NCBI GenBank assembly: GCA_025455065.1
Contig: JALONG010000021.1
Span: forward strand, 1 to 64,000
Direction: 5' to 3'
Length of the DNA stretch: 64,000 nt
From: Candidatus Kapaibacterium sp.
GTDB lineage: Bacteria > Bacteroidota > Ignavibacteria > Kapaibacteriales > UBA4661
The translations under genes were made by a program, and so were the position numbers. The notes beneath the pieces were generated by a model, which did no database searches, was not told where the DNA came from, and was given only the letters and a program-made list of their open reading frames with translations. Shown here piece by piece: positions 60,701 to 64,000 of this stretch (its first letter is position 1; every line of letters begins with the position of its first letter).

Positions 60701-63700
60701 TGAGCGTGATGTTTTGTGTGGTGGGGACAGTACCGTTATTTGAGCCGTTTTCGTTGAACACAGTGCCGGAATAGACTGCCGAGGGCGGCGGAGAATTAAC
60801 AAACGTAATAGACAAGTTCTGCCCGTTCAAATCCGTGATTGCCCCTGCAACTCCGCCTTGTAAGGAAGCATTGAGGAATGTCGGCTGAACGTTGGTAACA
60901 CTGTTGGCTGCGGCGTGAGCGGCAGCATTGCCCGTAAAGCTGACAGTTGCTACGTTTGCTGATGTTTTAGTAACGACCATCGCCAAACCCGCAGGAACGT
61001 TTACAGCGTTGAAATGGACACCTGCGGTTAGTGTATTGCCGACGGGAATTGCCGCAGCCCATGTTTCGCCCGTTAAAGTAACGGTACGGGTTTGGGTGAT
61101 TGAGCCGTCGTTCGCGGCAGCTTCATTGAACGTTAATCCTGACCACACCGCCGAGCCTGTCGGCGGAACATCCAAGAAATTAACATTGAGATTCTGCCCG
61201 TTCAACCCCGTTACCGATGCGGGAACGCCCCCCGTAACAGCAGCGTTCAAGAAGGCAAACTGCATATTATTTACGCTGTTTGCTGCCAAGTGCGGAGCAG
61301 CATTACCCGTAAGCAGCACTGTTACTTGTGTGGGAGATGTTTTCACCAAGACCGGCGTTAAGCCTGCCGGAAGATTCACAACGTTGTAATGCGTACCATT
61401 TACCAGCGCACCACCAACGGGAACGCCTGCCGTCCAAGTTTCGGCGGTCAGCGTGATTGTACGGGAATTTGCAATCGAGCCGTCATTAGCAACCGATTCC
61501 GAGAATGTCGTTCCTGAATAAGCAGCAGAAGCGGGGTCGTTAAAGTTTACCGCTAAATTCTGCCCATTCAATCCTGTTGTTGCTGCTGCATCCAGACTAT
61601 TGACTGCCGCATTGGTGAACGTAAACTCCATATTTGCTACACTATTAGCGACGGCGTGATTGGTTGCCGTGCCTGTAAGCGCAATCGTAACGACATTTGC
61701 AGCCGTTTTGGTCAAAACTGCCGTCATACCCGGCGGCACGTTTACTGCTGAGTAATGCGTACCCGCCACAAGCGGCATCCCAACACCAACCGCCGTAACC
61801 CACGTGTCACCTGTCAGCGTAATGGTACGGGTTGTGGTAATCGTCCCGTTATTCAGAGCTACTTCGGGAAATGTTGTCCCGGAGTATGCCGCCGAACCCG
61901 CCGCAGGGTTGTTAAAATTGATATCCAAATTCTGCCCGTTCAAGCCCGCAAGATTGCCGCTTGCCACTGCTGCTGGGTTAAACGTGATTTGCACGTTATT
62001 GACGCTATTTGCGGCAAGGTGCGTTGCCGCATTACCTGTAAAGCTGATAGTACCAACGTTTGCAGAAGTTTTGGTGATAACCATTGTCAAGCCCGGAGGA
62101 ACGTTCACAACTGTGTAATCCGCTCCGGCTGTCAAAGTGCCGCCAATTGGCACGGCAGTTCGCCATTCCTCGCCTGCAAGGGTGATGGTGTTGGTCATTG
62201 TTACCGAACCGTTATTCACTCCCGCTTCGGTGAACACCGTACCGCCGTAGGTACCGCCTGCACCAGGGTCGTTAAAATCGACAGACAGCATTTGTAAGTT
62301 TAAGCCCGTAACGCCAACAGCCGAGCCGCTTTGCATTGCAGCATTGAGAAAAGAGAACTCCACATTTGCCACATCATTCGCATTGGCATGAGCCGTAGCA
62401 GCACCTGTAAACGAGATTGTTCCTACTCCGGCGGATGTTTTCGTAACAACTGCCGTCAAACCCGGCGGAACATTGACAACGTTGTAATGGGTACCTGCCA
62501 CAAGGTTTCCACCAATCGCAACCCCATTCGTCCACTGCTCACCCATGAGCGTAATAGTGCGGGTTTGCGTAACCGTACCGTTATTTGCTCCGGCTTCGGG
62601 GAAGGTTGTTCCGCTGTATGTTGCCGAACCGGCACCGCCATATGTTACCGAAAGCATCTGACTGTTTAAGCCCGTCACCCCTGTAACAGAACCGCTTGCA
62701 AGGGCAGCATCAAGAAAGGCAAACTCCATATTGGTAATACTGTTTGCGGGAAGGTGCGCTGTTGCATTGCCCGTCAAGCTAATAGTCGCAACATTTGCCG
62801 ACGTTTTCGTTACAACTGCCGTCAAGCCCGCCGGAACGTTTACCACGTTGTAATGCACACCCACCATGAGATTTGCACCAATCGCAACGCCCGTTGTCCA
62901 AAGTTCGTTGGTAAGAGTGATCGTGCGAGTTTGCGTGATAGAACCGTCATTGGCTGCCGCTTCGGGGAAATCTGTCCCTGAATACGCAGCAGAACCCGGG
63001 TTGTTAAAATTGATAGCATGATTGACAGCGTTTAAGCCCGTCGCAATACTTCCACTCTGGATTGCAGCACCGGTAAAGTTAAACTGCACATTGGGAACAC
63101 TATTTGCTGCGGCGTGGGCTGCGGCATTGCCTGTGAAACTTATGTCGGCGGTATTTGCAGCCGTTTTCGTTACAACAGCCGTTAAACCCAGCGGTACGTT
63201 TACCACGCTGTAATGCACACCACCGCCTGTGAGCGGTGTGCCAATCGCTACACCTGTTGTCCACTGCTCACCGGTGAGGGTGATGGTGCGCGTCTGTGTG
63301 ACGGAGCCGTCATTAGCAGCCGCTTCAGGAAAGGTTGTGCCAGAATATGCCGCAGTGCCGGGATCAAGGAATTGAATCGGAAGCGCTGTGCCGTTTAATC
63401 CCGTAACACTTGCGGCAACTGCGCCTGCCTCCATAGCAGCATTGGCAAAGACAAGGTTAAACGATACATTGTTTGCCATTGTGTGTGCGGTAGCTGTTCC
63501 TGTGAGTGCGATTGTTGCGGTGTTTGCACCTGTTTTGGTCACAACGAGCGTCATTCCTGCGGGAATCGGTCCTCCGGCAACAGTGTAATGCGTACCGCCT
63601 GCGGTGAGAACAGTGCCGTTGGCAATACCTGCATTAAAGGTAACGTTCGTGAGAGTGATAGTGCGCACGGTTGTTATCGTCCCGTTATTTGCAGCGTCTT

Positions 63701-64000
63701 CGGGGAAGGTTGTGCCGGAATACATCGCCGTTCCCGGGTCGCGGAAATCCACAATCCAATCAAGCGGATTGCCCGTTGTGGGGTCGTTATTCAAATTTTC
63801 CACACCAACGGCGTTATTCCCAAGCAGCGCGGCATTTTGCCACGTGATGCGCATATTGTTCACATCGTTGATATTGGCGTGATTCGTAGCCGTTCCTGTT
63901 AGAGTAACAGTTGCAATTTTATTGGTGGTTTTGACGATATTCACTGTCATGCCCGGCGGCACGTTAGCAACAGTGTAATGTGTGCCGAGTGTGAAGGTTC
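57723..64000 (-). CDS. Giant secreted repeat protein with T9SS sorting domain (5' end outside window)
   Basis: At least 2,079 residues, with the N-terminus beyond the right edge. From the open end there are about 10-11 tandem units of 105-110 residues, each beginning like YSGTTFPEAAANDGSVTQTRTITLTGE and holding a TVTKT...ANxANNV-type middle and an F/N-rich end; they look like a beta-sandwich adhesin repeat. The last unit is degenerate. Then come about seven IPT/TIG domains (about residues 1240-1960), a Ser-rich linker and a type A Por sorting domain ending RWVTRVVIRH. Predicted to be exported by T9SS and anchored or shed at the surface; an adhesin or matrix protein is likely. Confidence 0.88.
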   Translation of the reverse strand, partial: TFTLGTHYTVANVPPGMTVNIVKTTNKIATVTLTGTATNHANINDVNNMRITWQNAALLGNNAVGVENLNNDPTTGNPLDWIVDFRDPGTAMYSGTTFPEDAANNGTITTVRTITLTNVTFNAGIANGTVLTAGGTHYTVAGGPIPAGMTLVVTKTGANTATIALTGTATAHTMANNVSFNLVFANAAMEAGAVAASVTGLNGTALPIQFLDPGTAAYSGTTFPEAAANDGSVTQTRTITLTGEQWTTGVAIGTPLTGGGVHYSVVNVPLGLTAVVTKTAANTADISFTGNAAAHAAANSVPNVQFNFTGAAIQSGSIATGLNAVNHAINFNNPGSAAYSGTDFPEAAANDGSITQTRTITLTNELWTTGVAIGANLMVGVHYNVVNVPAGLTAVVTKTSANVATISLTGNATAHLPANSITNMEFAFLDAALASGSVTGVTGLNSQMLSVTYGGAGSATYSGTTFPEAGANNGTVTQTRTITLMGEQWTNGVAIGGNLVAGTHYNVVNVPPGLTAVVTKTSAGVGTISFTGAATAHANANDVANVEFSFLNAAMQSGSAVGVTGLNLQMLSVDFNDPGAGGTYGGTVFTEAGVNNGSVTMTNTITLAGEEWRTAVPIGGTLTAGADYTVVNVPPGLTMVITKTSANVGTISFTGNAATHLAANSVNNVQITFNPAAVASGNLAGLNGQNLDINFNNPAAGSAAYSGTTFPEVALNNGTITTTRTITLTGDTWVTAVGVGMPLVAGTHYSAVNVPPGMTAVLTKTAANVVTIALTGTATNHAVANSVANMEFTFTNAAVNSLDAAATTGLNGQNLAVNFNDPASAAYSGTTFSESVANDGSIANSRTITLTAETWTAGVPVGGALVNGTHYNVVNLPAGLTPVLVKTSPTQVTVLLTGNAAPHLAANSVNNMQFAFLNAAVTGGVPASVTGLNGQNLNVNFLDVPPTGSAVWSGLTFNEAAANDGSITQTRTVTLTGETWAAAIPVGNTLTAGVHFNAVNVPAGLAMVVTKTSANVATVSFTGNAAAHAAANSVTNVQPTFLNASLQGGVAGAITDLNGQNLSITFVNSPPPSAVYSGTVFNENGSNNGTVPTTQNITLSNDLWTAGVANGSPLVAGTHYNVANVPAGLTMVITKNSPSQATISFTGTATNHTTADNVGNVLITFLNASVQGANAPAVTGLNGQNLSITYITGTATFASGTTLTGTPSGGVTGNLPIDITGDTFTAGVPNGSTFTPGVHFNITGVPPGLTPIVTKVSPTQAVVTFVGTANPVPDGPVNGIQISFTPAALTSGNPGSIVGLNGQNLGISFPVIPAVPTTPRINGVNPSCGWGGVQVRIGGSGFIGATAVRFGTIPARSFTVLNNNFILAVVDTTDGGTVEVITPTGAVQAFGFTACAQPPQTAVVTSISPQRFSFGTEVVLSGVNLEGATQVLIGGVPVQSFTQDPDGTIRAIVGGVPLSDQIQVITNRPGIVSVPTTFGGLGGEYIRPQAPNIIAVVPSPLRSSGNDTTLVLRGFNFSPQARVMIDGNAPLPVISIVGGTQATVTLPAGLRFPGDRRITLTNPDNQSSSIGLRIEPGPSPTLSVVPAISTMATGSPFTVRLTGSNFFPTSQFTLDGIPLRGQVVSPQLALVEIPGVLNTTSRQGTLRVLNTDGQSASVPVTITRRPPPFISTAESTPTQGNWQIILRGRNFQQGATVNLGGTPLGILASSPDSIIYALAPLNYSIPSNSTASIIVTNPDGQSYGIVLPPFMFQNRGGITNGLVPDGNQPEMRELRVNVPQAIVTTSTLQPFSVTIYGTGFLPMTQLTLDGVPVPITRYISPREMIVEIPASVNTPRTTTLRMLNPDGQTASVPVRIDNRPLPEMWTITTLPTPMGMQVVVYGANFGPSPTLTIAGLPARIIGNNDSTIVAFAQTPPGGFDCRIPTPCALTNPAGARATASVDAGKFCNPCGSTTQVPVSRASFSTASAPKDASLTTSHTASQTSSQASSHQSSATEQLAQMIFANEVAAKEMFGSVRISPNPTSDMVNIDGLKELTSEPVTVRFLDAKGAVIKESRGERSIDVSTMASGVYCVELSTERGKRWVTRVVIRH

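Noticed and set aside
59301-63902. Many plus-strand readings opposite the giant gene
   Set aside because: They repeat with the same ~318-bp period as the minus-strand repeats and are shadows of it.
1-64000. tRNA, rRNA or transposase genes
   Set aside because: No cloverleaf, rRNA-like stretch or DDE/HUH transposase was recognised by eye; a tRNAscan and ISfinder search would be decisive.

Overview
The window looks like a chromosomal segment from a Bacteroidota/Chlorobiota-type (FCB group) bacterium. Four things suggest this: two secreted proteins end in type IX secretion (Por) sorting domains; two sensors carry 7TMR-DISM modules; DUF4386, Crp/Fnr and AraC families typical of that group are present; and several promoters match the group's -33/-7 consensus (TTTG or TTG, 19-21 bp, TAnnTTTG). 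No rRNA, tRNA, CRISPR array or transposase gene was recognised. The species cannot be named from the sequence.

Layout. 0.1-9 kb: a T9SS-exported surface protein, a 7TMR-DISM adenylate cyclase, a HigBA-type toxin-antitoxin pair, a fatty-acid hydroxylase family membrane enzyme and a 7TMR-DISM histidine kinase. 9-24.5 kb: core metabolism and signalling (adk, SerB-like HAD phosphatase, chemoreceptor, MATE exporter, two more histidine kinases, SPOR protein, ispF, GT39-like glycosyltransferase, ybaK, cheW). 24.4-31.9 kb: proline-iminopeptidase-like lipoprotein, a Crp/Fnr + DUF4386 membrane cluster, YebC, a class C beta-lactamase-fold hydrolase and an NTF2-DJ-1 fusion. 31.9-50 kb is an accessory zone. 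It holds a ScaI-like restriction-modification system with a control protein, a DUF2188 + TIR/NDT-like two-gene operon between 115-bp direct repeats, a PARIS-like AAA ATPase + DUF4435 operon, an interrupted PD-(D/E)XK-like gene, three AraC-type regulators, three DJ-1/PfpI proteins (one lacking the nucleophile Cys) and an M1 peptidase homologue that has lost its zinc site. 50-57.6 kb: rarA, SCO1, SMUG2-like glycosylase, aquaporin, Amt, SDR and cupin. 57.7-64 kb: the 3' part of a giant secreted repeat protein running off the right edge.

Intergenic DNA is unusually structured. At least four families of short palindromic or inverted-repeat elements recur, some nested, and two copies of one family begin exactly at stop codons. 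They look like non-autonomous (MITE-like) elements.

Functionally, the left half is rich in sensing: a cyclase, three histidine kinases, a chemoreceptor and CheW. A cAMP-type link from the cyclase to the Crp/Fnr-family regulator is possible but unproven. The accessory middle is the best place to look for new biology, chiefly the DUF2188/TIR-NDT operon.
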